From AP-15 sp963702685 (lineage in GTDB: Bacteria > Pseudomonadota > Alphaproteobacteria > ATCC43930 > CGMCC-115725), in assembly GCA_963702685.1 (NCBI GenBank), contig CAVPDQ010000022.1, positions 124,001 to 188,000 on the forward strand: a stretch of 64,000 nucleotides of DNA, given 5' to 3'. Both the position numbers and the translations under genes were made by a program. Below are positions 1-8,621 of this stretch, one piece after another. Position 1 is the first letter of the stretch. Each line of letters starts with the position of its first letter. The notes beneath the pieces are model-generated. The model did no database searches. It had not been told where the DNA came from and was given only the letters and a program-made list of their open reading frames with translations.

Positions 1-685
1 ATCCATAGACTTTGTGCGGGCGCCTGTTGCGCGGCTGGTAAAGCAGCTGGTCGCTGGTCAACAATCGCCATGGTCGGCCGTGGATAACCTGCTCGTAGGC
101 CGGCGCGGGCGGTCGCGGCCGGCGACCGGTGCCATCGATCAGCACCTTGATCGTCGAACCGTCGACGATGTCGAGGCCAATGATGTCGCCGGCCCGGTTT
201 CGCCGCAATTCGAAAGCTGACGCATCGAGCACCAGCACGTCCTCGAGCACTTCGCGCAGCCAGGTGGCAAAGCGCTGCTCGCCATCGGGCTTGCGCCAAA
301 ACTCGGTCAAACTCCCGATACGTGCATTAGCCTCCGGCTGCGGCTGTTTTGGATTCCGCGAGCGGATCGCCCAATCCAGCTTTTCGATCTGATCTTTGCG
401 CGTCTCGATCGCCAAGCGGGTGATGTCGTGGTGCTCTGCCAGGGCGCGCAGCTCGTGAAAGCCGATCGGCTCATAAGAACGCGGCGTGTAAATTGTGTTG
501 TAGCCGACCGGAAAATTCCACAGCCGCACCTGCTCGCGATCGGGCGGGACCAGAGGAAAGCCGGGTGAGAAAATTCCCTGGTCGGGCTGAAAGACATCGC
601 TGAATTGCGTGAGGTCGTTCTGTGAGCCAAAACCGCCCCAGGTGTAGGAGGCGACAGAGGCGTGATTTTCGTTGGACGGGGGCAT
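1..685 (-). CDS. Phage portal protein (C-terminus beyond left edge)
   Basis: The portal forms the ring through which phage DNA enters and leaves the capsid. Translating the minus strand from an ATG at 685 gives 228 residues that stay open to the window edge. Recognisable portal blocks are PVGYNTIYTPRSYE (residues 59-72), ETRKDQIEKLDWAI (94-107) and the final YQPRNRRPHKVYG (216-228). These are characteristic of alphaproteobacterial tailed-phage portals of about 450-550 residues, so roughly half is missing. The start lies four bases after the TAG of the preceding gene. In most tailed phages portal follows terL directly; here six genes intervene. The family call is from memory of conserved blocks, not a search. 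Confidence 0.85.
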   Translation of the reverse strand, partial: MPPSNENHASVASYTWGGFGSQNDLTQFSDVFQPDQGIFSPGFPLVPPDREQVRLWNFPVGYNTIYTPRSYEPIGFHELRALAEHHDITRLAIETRKDQIEKLDWAIRSRNPKQPQPEANARIGSLTEFWRKPDGEQRFATWLREVLEDVLVLDASAFELRRNRAGDIIGLDIVDGSTIKVLIDGTGRRPRPPAPAYEQVIHGRPWRLLTSDQLLYQPRNRRPHKVYG

Positions 686-689
686 CGGA

Positions 690-1616
690 CTACCTCGGGA
701 AACCATGCGCGCTGGCACGCCGCGATGTCGCCGCTCCGACCAGGGACGCCATCAGCTCGTCATCGGGAAACACGAGAAATCCGAATGGATTTTCCAGCGT
801 CCGAAAAATGACGTCATCGCTCAGAATCGTATTCCACGTGGCGGCGAACAATACAGTCCCCTCCAGAAATGTGTTTTTATTGACGCCGGCTACGACCGAG
901 TTTGCGAAATTGGCCTCGTCCCATTGGCCCGGTGCCTTCGCCGAGCCGGCAATAGTGCTTTTCGACCGGTCATAAAAGAGATTTGCTGTTCCGGCGGCGT
1001 AATCGAGCGTCAGTACTGCTGAAAATGGCTGGCCTACGACAACAGATTGGGCAAAGACCCCGATTGTCGTGTTGTTTGTTACCCAATTCAGCGAGAAACC
1101 TAAGGCGTTGGCGGCAATTTGCAAGCTTACGCGCTGAGGCACGGCATGTCCCTCGATCCCCATCAAGGTTTGGGCGGTGGGGAGCTGCGCGTTCACCTGG
1201 GCGACCACCAGCATCGTCTGCTGTATCGGGCTCGATCGCCATGGACCCGTGCCGGCGGCGATTGTAGTGTAAATATACTGTGAGCGGCCGTCGAAGCCGC
1301 AGCCTTGCCCGGCTGTCGTTGTCGCAGGGCTAAATGCTGCAAATTGTGTCCGGTATGGATACCCACGCAGCGATAATCCCCACAACGGGGCTCCCCCGGC
1401 ACCCTGATTGACATTGTAGGCCGAGCCGTCGAGGTGGTAAGCGTCGACCATAAATTCGGTGATCGGATCATCGGCAAGACGTGGAATACCCGGCGGTCGA
1501 TAAAGACCGCGCGAAATTCGCGGGCCTACGCCGATTGCGTCCGCAGGGCGTGTCGTCATCAACCCCGTGCTGGTGGCGGCGAGCCCGGCCAACACGTTCC
1601 GCCTGTTTGGACGCAT
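690..1616 (-). CDS. Exported LamG-like protein of the prophage cassette
   Basis: A protein of 308 residues. The N-terminus has an RRNVLAGLAA stretch (residues 5-14) followed by a hydrophobic run and a likely cleavage near residue 27, so it resembles a twin-arginine or Sec signal. The C-terminal two thirds are rich in beta-forming residues, and LTLDYAAGTANLFYDRS resembles concanavalin A/LamG-type jelly-roll domains. The ATG at 1616 overlaps the stop of the preceding gene as TGATG, which fixes the start and implies coupling. An adhesin or glycan-binding role is inferred. No catalytic motif is visible. Confidence 0.6.
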   Translation of the reverse strand: MRPNRRNVLAGLAATSTGLMTTRPADAIGVGPRISRGLYRPPGIPRLADDPITEFMVDAYHLDGSAYNVNQGAGGAPLWGLSLRGYPYRTQFAAFSPATTTAGQGCGFDGRSQYIYTTIAAGTGPWRSSPIQQTMLVVAQVNAQLPTAQTLMGIEGHAVPQRVSLQIAANALGFSLNWVTNNTTIGVFAQSVVVGQPFSAVLTLDYAAGTANLFYDRSKSTIAGSAKAPGQWDEANFANSVVAGVNKNTFLEGTVLFAATWNTILSDDVIFRTLENPFGFLVFPDDELMASLVGAATSRRASAHGFPR

Positions 1617-2155
1617 CAATATTGCACCGCTGTCGGCGCGAGGACCACGGTGTTTCCCGAGACGTTCAGTGTCTGGCCGCTGTTGTTTTGGCACAGCAGC
1701 TTGAACCTCAGCGCCGGCACCCGAACCAGGCCTTGCGACAAGAAGATCGAGGTGCCGGACACCGACGTGGCCGGTAACGGAAAGACGACATCGGGCGCGC
1801 GTGGCGGGGCCGAGGTCCCGCTCTCGAATGCCGCTCCGTCGACGGTTTGTAAAAACCAGCAAGAGACATTGCCGCCGGTATTGATTGCGCCGGCCGTCGC
1901 GCCCAAGGTCAGGATCATCGGCGCCCAAATCACTTGCGCTGAAATGGCATTGTTGAATACGCCGCTTGTCCCGCCGAGTGCGCTGACCGCTACCGAGCCC
2001 GAAGCCAGGGCGTTGAGCTCCGTGCTCATCAATGTCTCGGCCGCCGCGAAAAGCCCAGTGTTCGAGGGGCCTGGCTCCCACAGAAACGGCGTCGCTGCGC
2101 GAGCCGTCAACGGCGCGCCGACGGCTAAGGCGAGCATCAGCCAGCGTCGCATCAT
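1616..2155 (-). CDS. Small exported protein of the prophage cassette
   Basis: A protein of 179 residues that I do not recognise. MMRRWLMLALAVGAPLTARA is a classical signal peptide with AXA-type cleavage. The mature part is Ala/Ser/Thr/Val-rich with two cysteines (GNVSCWF and KLLCQNN) that could form a disulfide. The start at 2155 is chosen because it overlaps the upstream stop as TGATG. Position inside the phage cassette suggests a virion-associated or host-surface role, but that is inference. Confidence 0.55.
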   Translation of the reverse strand: MMRRWLMLALAVGAPLTARAATPFLWEPGPSNTGLFAAAETLMSTELNALASGSVAVSALGGTSGVFNNAISAQVIWAPMILTLGATAGAINTGGNVSCWFLQTVDGAAFESGTSAPPRAPDVVFPLPATSVSGTSIFLSQGLVRVPALRFKLLCQNNSGQTLNVSGNTVVLAPTAVQY

Positions 2156-3108
2156 CAGTTTACCCATGAGTTGCCCGCTGCATCGCAGGTGACGGCGCGC
2201 GCGTCGTAAGGCGGCGCTCCCGGAGTGCTGGCGCCCATGACGAAGCTGGCGCCGCCGTCGATAGCGCCGGTCGAGGGGGCCAGCGTGATCGCATTGCCGG
2301 CATCGTTGCCCGCACCGTCTTTAACCAGAAAGGTAAACCCGGGAGAACAGGTGAAACTTACTGTCGTCGCGGCCGGCGTCGTCTTGTCGATCACGATCAA
2401 ATAGTCCGCAGCAGGTGACACGATAACGGGGCCGGATGCTGTGACCACCCGGATCGGCACGAAGAGCGCGCCGCTCCAGGTTGACGTTCCGGCGTAGGTG
2501 TTGTTGCCGGCGAAGATCATGTTCGCGGTCAGGCTCGTCGGCAGGCGCCCCGCCGGCAGCGTGCCGGACGCAATGTTTGCGGCATTCGTCGTATCCACCG
2601 CGCAAGAGGCGGCCGCGTTCGACAGATCGTTGCACGAGGGCTGCGATGAATGCGGGCCGCCGGCGGTCGAGATGCTGTCGAGCCATTGATGCGCCACACT
2701 GGCGAAGCTCGTGACCCCGCCTAATGCGGTGGGCGCCGGCGAAGGCAGGTCGGCCCCCGAAATTTCCCGAGGCACGAGCCCGCCGCCCGACCCGTTCGGT
2801 GACGCCAAGAACATGTTGGCAGCTTGTGTCACGGTCGTAAGCGACAATGTCCCGGCGGATGTAACCGGACTGCCCGATACCGCGAGCCAGGAGGGCGCGG
2901 TCAAGCCGACGCTGGTCACCGTGCCGCTTCCGGCAGAGCCACCGTCCTCGATTTGGCCGCTGCCCGCCCAAGTGGCGACGTGACCGGCTGTAACGGCGCC
3001 CGCTTGACTGATGCCTCCGCTCGTCACGCTATACTGCACCGATTGAGACCAGGCCGAGGTGCTCCCCAATAGTAGTGTTGCAGCCCCCGCGACGAGCGAA
3101 AGCCTCAT
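2155..3108 (-). CDS. Exported phage-fibre-like protein
   Basis: A protein of 317 residues with a signal peptide (hydrophobic residues 4-20, cleavage near SAWSQS). The mature protein is Gly/Ser/Thr/Ala-rich and contains GTVTSVGLTAPSWLAVSGSP, a short block frequently seen in tail-fibre and tail-collar proteins. The C-terminal part (VIDKTTPAATTVSF, then a Gly/Ala-rich end) resembles fibre tip domains. The start at 3108 is supported by an ATGA overlap with the gene before it. A fibre role is inferred; a signal peptide on a fibre protein is atypical. Confidence 0.55.
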   Translation of the reverse strand: MRLSLVAGAATLLLGSTSAWSQSVQYSVTSGGISQAGAVTAGHVATWAGSGQIEDGGSAGSGTVTSVGLTAPSWLAVSGSPVTSAGTLSLTTVTQAANMFLASPNGSGGGLVPREISGADLPSPAPTALGGVTSFASVAHQWLDSISTAGGPHSSQPSCNDLSNAAASCAVDTTNAANIASGTLPAGRLPTSLTANMIFAGNNTYAGTSTWSGALFVPIRVVTASGPVIVSPAADYLIVIDKTTPAATTVSFTCSPGFTFLVKDGAGNDAGNAITLAPSTGAIDGGASFVMGASTPGAPPYDARAVTCDAAGNSWVN

Positions 3109-3497
3109 TGCGCTCTCGCCTTGAAAAACGCGGTTGGGCTCGCGGTCTTGGTAAAACATCCCGTCGTGCTAAATACAGCGACTATCCCACGAGTATAAAT
3201 ATCGGGCGGACCCGTGAAATTGATCGAAATCGTGCTGTTTATCGGCGCCACCACACATTCGACCGGCGTCACCGGTCCATCTGCGGGTGCTGTCGCGGCG
3301 TTGAAGGTCATCACAAAACCGGCCGTGCTTCCGGTCGTCACGTAGAGCGAATAGAGGTTTCCGGGACCGCTCTTGATCAATCGACTGGCTTCGACGGCGG
3401 ATGAAACCACCGGAGCGATCCCGGGCTCGAATGCCCAGCCGTGCCGGTTGGCGAGGACTAATATCAATAGGCAAGCAGGCCCCAAAATTCTTTGCAT
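3105..3497 (-). CDS. Small exported protein of the prophage cassette
   Basis: A protein of 130 residues with a signal peptide (LGPACLLILVLANRHGWA). The mature region contains YSLYVTTGSTAGFVMTFNA and an INFTGPPDIYTRGIVAVFST block with two cysteines, suggesting a compact beta-sandwich. I cannot name its function. The ATG at 3497 is preferred over an upstream in-frame GTG (3503) because a GAGG ribosome-binding sequence lies about six bases before it. It overlaps the next gene by ATGA, so the cassette is one transcription and translation unit. Confidence 0.55.
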   Translation of the reverse strand: MQRILGPACLLILVLANRHGWAFEPGIAPVVSSAVEASRLIKSGPGNLYSLYVTTGSTAGFVMTFNAATAPADGPVTPVECVVAPINSTISINFTGPPDIYTRGIVAVFSTTGCFTKTASPTAFFKARAQ

Positions 3498-3506
3498 CTT
3501 CACCTC

Positions 3507-6071
3507 TCAAAATGACGAGAGCGGCGCCCGCTTCCACGTGTTCGGGGCTGAGCAAAAGTAGACATAATTGATGTCGGCCTGAAGCTGGCCGGTGTTGCAT
3601 GCCGCCGAGCTGGAGGCGGGGGTGCCGGGCGAAATCAATCCGCCGAGATCGTTGATCGTCTGAGGCGTGGCCGACACGACCCGAAAGTTGCTGCCGTCGA
3701 AGCGGAGCTGGAGATATTCATAATTCTGGCCTGCGGCGACAGCGATCGAGGAGACCGCCGCACCACCGCCTGCCGGTTCCAAGATTGCGCCGCCGGAGAC
3801 GCCGTTGACCCGTACGGTAAGCGATTTGCCGTTGTCCGTCGTAAATCCCATGGTCCAGCCGGCGCCAATCGTGGTTGTGGACGGCAAGGTCACGGTGAGG
3901 CCGACGGCGGTGTTGAAGCTCGACAAGGCATTGCCGTTGTCGCTCGTTGCGGCGGCATAGGTTGCTGCCGATGGAAAATTCCAGCGGTTGATGTCGGTGG
4001 CCGAGCCGGCGATGCCGATCAGCGCCGCCGTCGCGGGCGTCGCATCGGTGACGCGGAAATTGCTGCCGTCGAACCGCAGCACCACAAACTCGTAGCTGCC
4101 AGGCGCCAACGACGCTGTGGTCACCGTAGCGCCGCTGCCGGGATAGAGGATATGACCGCCTGAGACGCTGTTGGCTTGGACCGAAACCGTCTTGTTGTTG
4201 TCCGTGGCGAGCGCTATCGTCCAACCCATCGGGAGGCTGGTGGTGGGGGGCAGGGTCACGGCCAGAAACCCGAGCGGGCTGTTGGAGCTCGACACGATAT
4301 TGCCGTTGTCGGCGACGCTGGCATCGTAGGCGCTGACCGCAGGAAAGCTCCAATGGCTGAGTGCCGTAGCACCCAGCATTCCAATCGCCTGGGCGGTCGC
4401 GGGCGTCGCCTGGACAACCCGGAAATTGCCGCCCCCGTCATATTGCAGCACCATGAATTCGTACGCCCCCTGGCTGGTGTTTGCCATGGCGACGCTGGTC
4501 ACCGATGCGCCGCTGCCGGGCCAGACGATGTGGCCGCCCGAGCTGCTGTTTACCGCAACCGATAGCGGCTGCCGGCTGTCGGTGGCAAAGCCCAAGCTCC
4601 AGCCGGTGGGCAATCCGGTTGTCGGCGGCAACGTAACGGCAAGACCCGAGGCGGTATTGAAGCTGGACAGCACATTGCCGTTGTCGGCGAGGGTCGCGGA
4701 ATACCCGGAGCTCGATGGATAGAGCCAATTGCTGGGCCATGGCGGCGGCTCAAAACCATTCGTCAGGCGGGTGTTGCGGGTGGAAGAGACCAGGCGCCAA
4801 TTATTGCCGTCGGATTGCAGGCGAACATATTCGTAGTTGCCGGCGCCGAGGGTGATCGAGGGTTGGAACTTGTTTCCCGAGACGATACTGCCGCTGGGTG
4901 CGGCCACGATCATCCCTTTGCCGTTGTCGGTGGCGAACGCCATCGTCCAGCCGGGATTGACATCGGCGATCGGCGGCAATGTGACCGTCATCGACGCGCC
5001 GGGCGTGTTGAAGCTCGAAATCGCCATGCCGTCATCGATCGGCGCCGCAGTGTAGGTGGCCGCCGTCGGAAACAGCCATTGGGTGCGCGATCCGGTCCCT
5101 TGAACTGAAATGCCGATCGAGTTCGGCCCGAAGTTCACAGTGTTTCCGCCATAATTCGGATTGATCAGCATATTGCCGATCGATGCGGTCGCATCGACCG
5201 CCGTAGCGCAATCGAAATAGGGCGAGACGAAGGTGTTGAGCCCGTTGTGGTTGAATGTAATCGACAGGCAGGTTGGCGACGCTTCCAAGTCCAATCCAAA
5301 AAAGGTATTTGAAAAGTTGAAGCCGTTTTCCAGGACGAGCGCGCGCCCGCCCGTTGCCTGCGCCGTGCCGGCCCCGGAAATTCGGGAGAATTGGGTCTGC
5401 TCGAACGCCATTCCGGCGCCACCGCCTGCCGAGTCGCAAACCGCATAGATGTCGCTGTCGAGCACCGAGTTGAATTGGCAACCGCCGGCAGCGGACGCGC
5501 TCGACGCGTTATTGACGACCAGGTGATCGATCTTGGCCGAGTTATGGGCATCCGAAAAGTCGGTCTTGCCGATGACGACGGCGTAGGTCGGGGTGGCCGC
5601 ATCGATAAAGAGCGTGCCTTCCTCCTTGAAATAAAAGCATCCGGTCGGGCTGCCGACAGTGCCGCCGCTGCATTCGACCTGCAGCACCGGCCCTGAAGCG
5701 ATGCCGCGGCCGTCGATAACCGCGCCATCGGAAACCAGCCGGAAGCCTCTGCCGGCTTGTCCGGCATAGTCGATCGTCAGCTCGGCGGTCACTTTGTAGG
5801 TGCCAGCCGATAGATAAACCGGCCAACCGTTGGCGATCCCGCTGTCGATTGTGCTCTGGATCGCTCCGGTGTCGTCGTGACTGTCGTCGCCGACGGCACC
5901 GTTGCAACGGATGTCGATCCATGGGTGGCCGCTGCACACCAAGACGTCGCCGCCAAGGGTCGCGGTGCCGGTAGTCGACAAGGTCGAAAAATTGCCCGGT
6001 GCTTGCGCTAGGCTGGGCCAGGCGATCCCGAATCCCAAGCTGAGCGCGGCAAGTCCCAGCGCCGTCTTCAT
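3507..6071 (-). CDS. Tailspike-like beta-helix protein with four C-terminal repeats
   Basis: A protein of 854 residues. It opens with a signal peptide (residues 1-22, ending SLAQA). Next comes a pectate-lyase-superfamily right-handed beta-helix segment (RCNGAVGDDSHDDTGAIQ ... GTYKV), as in phage tailspikes. Four tandem repeats of about 115-125 residues then fill most of the rest, each with a W-x-(F/Y)-P opening, a D(N/D)G-(N/M) motif, TLPP/TLPS, a GW-(T/S) turn, ATD or TTD, and an FRV or WRL exit. Residues after the last repeat include SAACNTGQLQADINYVYFC. Start at 6071 overlaps the upstream stop as TGATG. The family suggests polysaccharide binding or cleavage; the active site is not identifiable. 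A signal peptide would send it through the Sec system, unlike ordinary tailspikes. Confidence 0.75.
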   Translation of the reverse strand: MKTALGLAALSLGFGIAWPSLAQAPGNFSTLSTTGTATLGGDVLVCSGHPWIDIRCNGAVGDDSHDDTGAIQSTIDSGIANGWPVYLSAGTYKVTAELTIDYAGQAGRGFRLVSDGAVIDGRGIASGPVLQVECSGGTVGSPTGCFYFKEEGTLFIDAATPTYAVVIGKTDFSDAHNSAKIDHLVVNNASSASAAGGCQFNSVLDSDIYAVCDSAGGGAGMAFEQTQFSRISGAGTAQATGGRALVLENGFNFSNTFFGLDLEASPTCLSITFNHNGLNTFVSPYFDCATAVDATASIGNMLINPNYGGNTVNFGPNSIGISVQGTGSRTQWLFPTAATYTAAPIDDGMAISSFNTPGASMTVTLPPIADVNPGWTMAFATDNGKGMIVAAPSGSIVSGNKFQPSITLGAGNYEYVRLQSDGNNWRLVSSTRNTRLTNGFEPPPWPSNWLYPSSSGYSATLADNGNVLSSFNTASGLAVTLPPTTGLPTGWSLGFATDSRQPLSVAVNSSSGGHIVWPGSGASVTSVAMANTSQGAYEFMVLQYDGGGNFRVVQATPATAQAIGMLGATALSHWSFPAVSAYDASVADNGNIVSSSNSPLGFLAVTLPPTTSLPMGWTIALATDNNKTVSVQANSVSGGHILYPGSGATVTTASLAPGSYEFVVLRFDGSNFRVTDATPATAALIGIAGSATDINRWNFPSAATYAAATSDNGNALSSFNTAVGLTVTLPSTTTIGAGWTMGFTTDNGKSLTVRVNGVSGGAILEPAGGGAAVSSIAVAAGQNYEYLQLRFDGSNFRVVSATPQTINDLGGLISPGTPASSSAACNTGQLQADINYVYFCSAPNTWKRAPLSSF
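3660..5090 (-). repeat. Four tandem coding repeats, period about 350-380 bases
   Basis: Within the tailspike-like gene, repeat units begin near 5088, 4739, 4358 and 3989 and the last ends near 3660. The units differ clearly at nucleotide level but keep the W-x-F/Y-P, GW-T and DG-(S/G)NFRV landmarks. They are therefore an old internal duplication series, not a recent expansion or assembly artefact. Confidence 0.75.
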
Positions 6072-6508
6072 CACCACCGCCGTGCCGCAAACGCCTGTCC
6101 CGTCGTAGCACCCAGGAGGCTGACGACCCCTGCCGGTCGATATCCAGCAGGTGTCGCGAAAACGCCGCCCGCGGCAACCGGTATCGACGCGCCGCCGGAA
6201 ACCGCGGCGCCGACATCGGAAACATAAAGCACTGCCGACGAGTTGTTCGCCACGAGATAGCCATTGGTCGGCGCTACACCGCCGAACAATGTCTGCGCCG
6301 AACCGCCGATCGCCACTGTCCCGCTGCCGTCGAGCGCGGCGGATCCGGCCGCATTGATCACTGGCAGCGGGGCAGCGCTGCTGATCGGGGTCGCGATGCC
6401 GCCGGCAATCGTCGCCGGCAAATGAACCGGGACCAGGTTGCCGCCGCCGTCGAGCCCGGTCGCGAGCGACTGCGTCGCAGTATTGGCGTCCTTGACCAGC
6501 AGTGTCAC
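6071..6508 (-). CDS. Phage structural protein, small, Gly/Ala-rich
   Basis: A protein of 145 residues without a signal peptide, starting at a GTG. It has the small-residue-rich, low-charge composition of phage decoration or head-fibre proteins (IAGGIATPISSAAPLPVINA; YLVANNSSAVLYVSDVG). It follows terL by about 75 bases and its stop overlaps the next start as TGATG. A structural role is inferred from composition and location only. Confidence 0.5.
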   Translation of the reverse strand: MTLLVKDANTATQSLATGLDGGGNLVPVHLPATIAGGIATPISSAAPLPVINAAGSAALDGSGTVAIGGSAQTLFGGVAPTNGYLVANNSSAVLYVSDVGAAVSGGASIPVAAGGVFATPAGYRPAGVVSLLGATTGQAFAARRW

Positions 6509-6583
6509 TGTCGAGATCCTCCTCGGCAGCCCCGGGCATGGTGTGCCGATCCCGTCTCGGGGCTGATTTCCTGGGAATAGCGA

Positions 6584-7948
6584 TCAAGCCTTCGGCGGGT
6601 CGAATTCCGATCGCCGATCGTTGAGCCGCCGGTACACCTCATAGATCCCTTGGGCGGCGCCGGGCTCGATCAGCAAGTCGGTCAATGCCCAAACCAGGGC
6701 ATCGACCCGGTCGGGAGAATAGCCGGCGGCCTTGCTGTCGAAATCACCTCGCGGACCACGGCTGAAGGTGCACATCTGGTCTTCGAGCCGCGCGAACGAG
6801 CCGACATGATGAACTCGGCCTTGCTCATAGAGTGCCGCGACCGGCTCGGCGCGGGTGATCTTGCCGCGCGCCGCGTGCACCGCGGAAAACGAAGCGTTAG
6901 GGTCGATCACCCGCAGCGTGGCCTCGACCATTTCACCACCGTTATTGACCTCGGCGACAATCCGGTCGGCCCGATGGGCGCGATAGGCCGCGATCGCCAC
7001 CTTCGCCCACGCGGCTGGCGTGTAGCGGCCCGATGCATCGGCCAGCACCCAGCCATGCCCTTGGCTGTCTTTGCCGGCGACGACGATCCCGGTCTCGTCT
7101 GCCTCGTCGCCCGAGCTGACCGCCGGATCGATCGCAACCACCACCCGTTCGAGCTCCGGCGGCGAAGGGCTGCGGCACGCCTCGATTAGGCCCCGGCTCC
7201 AGAGGGCGCCCGGAAGATCGTCGAGAAGCTCGGCCTCGAGCTCTTGACGGCCGAGGCGCGTTCCTTGGTACTTCCGAACGATCCCGGTCAAAAAATCGGG
7301 CGCCAGGTTGGCGCGGTTCTCAAAGGTCGTGCCGCGGGTCAGGGCGATTTTCGAATCGCCGAGAAGGCCACGGATCAGGCTTGTCGGCCGCGGTGTCGTG
7401 GTGACGACGACTCGCGGGTCCGAACCGAGGCGCAGACCGAACATCAGCATGTCCCAGGCCGCGGGATAGCGCCAGCTGCCGAGCTCGTCGCACCAAGCCG
7501 CATCATGTTGAGGGCCGCGCAACCGCTCCGGCTCGTCGGCGCTGAAGAGCGTGGCAGCGGCGCCGTTCGGCCAGGTCAGCCGTCGCTTCGACGGCTCGTA
7601 GAGCGGGCGATCATCGGAATGCGAAATCTCGAGGATACCGCTCTCCCCCTCGACCATGACGTTACGCGCGTCGGTCGCGGTAGGTGCCACCAGCGCCACC
7701 CGGCGCGCTGTTCCCGCCCGCACCCGCGCCCGCACATATTCGGCGCCGGCTCGTGTCTTGCCAAAGCCGCGGCCGGCTATCAGCAGCCAAACCCGCCAAT
7801 CGCCTTCCGGCGGCAGCTGGGCACGCCATGCCCAGAACGACCATTCATCGAGCAGTTTCCGCGCCTGGGTCCGGCTCAGCCCGCTGATCAGCCGGTCCCT
7901 CAGCGCTGGCGGCTGCGAGGCGAGCCAGGCGGCGTTTAAGGACCTCAC
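6584..7948 (-). CDS. terL: Phage terminase large subunit
   Basis: The ATP-driven packaging motor and headful nuclease; 454 residues, a normal length. Walker A is GRGFGKT (59-65), the Walker B/catalytic region is CDELGSW (153-159), a coupling motif is TTTPRPTS (183-190), and the RNase H-like nuclease begins with VAIDPAVS (Asp 274) and carries DRVDALVWAL near the C-terminus. Sequence style is closest to gene-transfer-agent and lambdoid alphaproteobacterial TerL. The GTG at 7948 is preceded by a strong GGAGGAGGA sequence, which supports this start although it lies about 100 bases inside terS. Confidence 0.93.
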   Translation of the reverse strand: MRSLNAAWLASQPPALRDRLISGLSRTQARKLLDEWSFWAWRAQLPPEGDWRVWLLIAGRGFGKTRAGAEYVRARVRAGTARRVALVAPTATDARNVMVEGESGILEISHSDDRPLYEPSKRRLTWPNGAAATLFSADEPERLRGPQHDAAWCDELGSWRYPAAWDMLMFGLRLGSDPRVVVTTTPRPTSLIRGLLGDSKIALTRGTTFENRANLAPDFLTGIVRKYQGTRLGRQELEAELLDDLPGALWSRGLIEACRSPSPPELERVVVAIDPAVSSGDEADETGIVVAGKDSQGHGWVLADASGRYTPAAWAKVAIAAYRAHRADRIVAEVNNGGEMVEATLRVIDPNASFSAVHAARGKITRAEPVAALYEQGRVHHVGSFARLEDQMCTFSRGPRGDFDSKAAGYSPDRVDALVWALTDLLIEPGAAQGIYEVYRRLNDRRSEFDPPKA

Positions 7949-8414
7949 GCGGGTCCTCCTCCGGATCGTCCGGCGCAGGCGGTTCGAGCGGCCGCGGGGC
8001 GGCGTCGAAAATGCCGAGATGGCGCGCGAGAACGTCGAGCGCGGCCTTTTTGTCGTATAGCTTCACCCGATGGTTCTTGCTTCCCGGCGCGCCGGCAATC
8101 TCTGAAATGGCTGCCGTGTCGGCATCGTCGAGCCGGTCCGGCGTCTTCAGCACCACCCCGTCGGGGCCCCAGTCGGCAAGCCGGGCCAAATCGGCAAAGG
8201 CGATACGGGCGTATTCCCGCAGCACCCGCTCGGGCGTCACGCCGAGACGGGCAGCACGTTCGGCAATCTCGTCGGGCGCGGTTGCAGGTGTCGAATTCGG
8301 TTTTGCAGCGGCCACCGCCTTGGCGCGACGTTTCGCGTTCGCCGACCGAGGCGCGGGCCACCCACTGGAACGACTCGTCAATGTCGATGCTCTCGCTGCA
8401 TTCGATTCGCTCAT
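7845..8414 (-). CDS. terS: Phage terminase small subunit
   Basis: Recognises phage DNA for packaging. The 189 residues include the conserved C-terminal block of alphaproteobacterial small terminases: REYARIAFADLARLADWG, then a region with EIAGAPGSKNHRVKLYDK and AALDVLARHLGIF. The usual N-terminal helix-turn-helix is not apparent, and in-frame stops lie upstream of the ATG at 8414 (a TTG at 8426 is an alternative). The gene may thus be N-terminally shortened or use a divergent DNA-binding segment. Its 3' end overlaps terL by 104 bases. Confidence 0.75.
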   Translation of the reverse strand: MSESNAARASTLTSRSSGWPAPRSANAKRRAKAVAAAKPNSTPATAPDEIAERAARLGVTPERVLREYARIAFADLARLADWGPDGVVLKTPDRLDDADTAAISEIAGAPGSKNHRVKLYDKKAALDVLARHLGIFDAAPRPLEPPAPDDPEEDPREVLKRRLARLAAASAEGPADQRAEPDPGAETAR

Positions 8415-8516
8415 AGTGTGGTCCAAGATGCACGTTGGCGTCGGGCCTGCCGCTCAAAAGCGATGTTCACAGGCAACGAGGCCACCTTCGAACCGCAGAG
8501 ATCGCGACCGAGCTTG

Positions 8517-8603
8517 TCAGGACAGCGCGACAGTGAATGCGGCGGCCGCCCCGTGTCGGCGTTTTGCCCTGCGTCGGCGTTCCGCCTCGGCCTCGTTGCC
8601 CAT
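8517..8603 (-). CDS. Possible 28-codon ORF in the terS leader
   Basis: An ATG ORF 19 bases downstream of a strong promoter, in the same frame as terS but separated from it by two stops. The peptide is Arg/Ala-rich (EAEAERRRRAKRRHG). It may be the decayed N-terminus of terS, a leader peptide, or chance. Confidence 0.2.
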   Translation of the reverse strand: MGNEAEAERRRRAKRRHGAAAAFTVALS

Positions 8604-8621
8604 CTTTTGCAGTGTGACGCT

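Noticed and set aside
6074..6587. N-terminal extension of the tailspike-like gene to 6587
   Set aside because: The extra segment is Arg-rich out-of-frame sequence over the 145-residue gene. The signal peptide at 6071 marks the real start.
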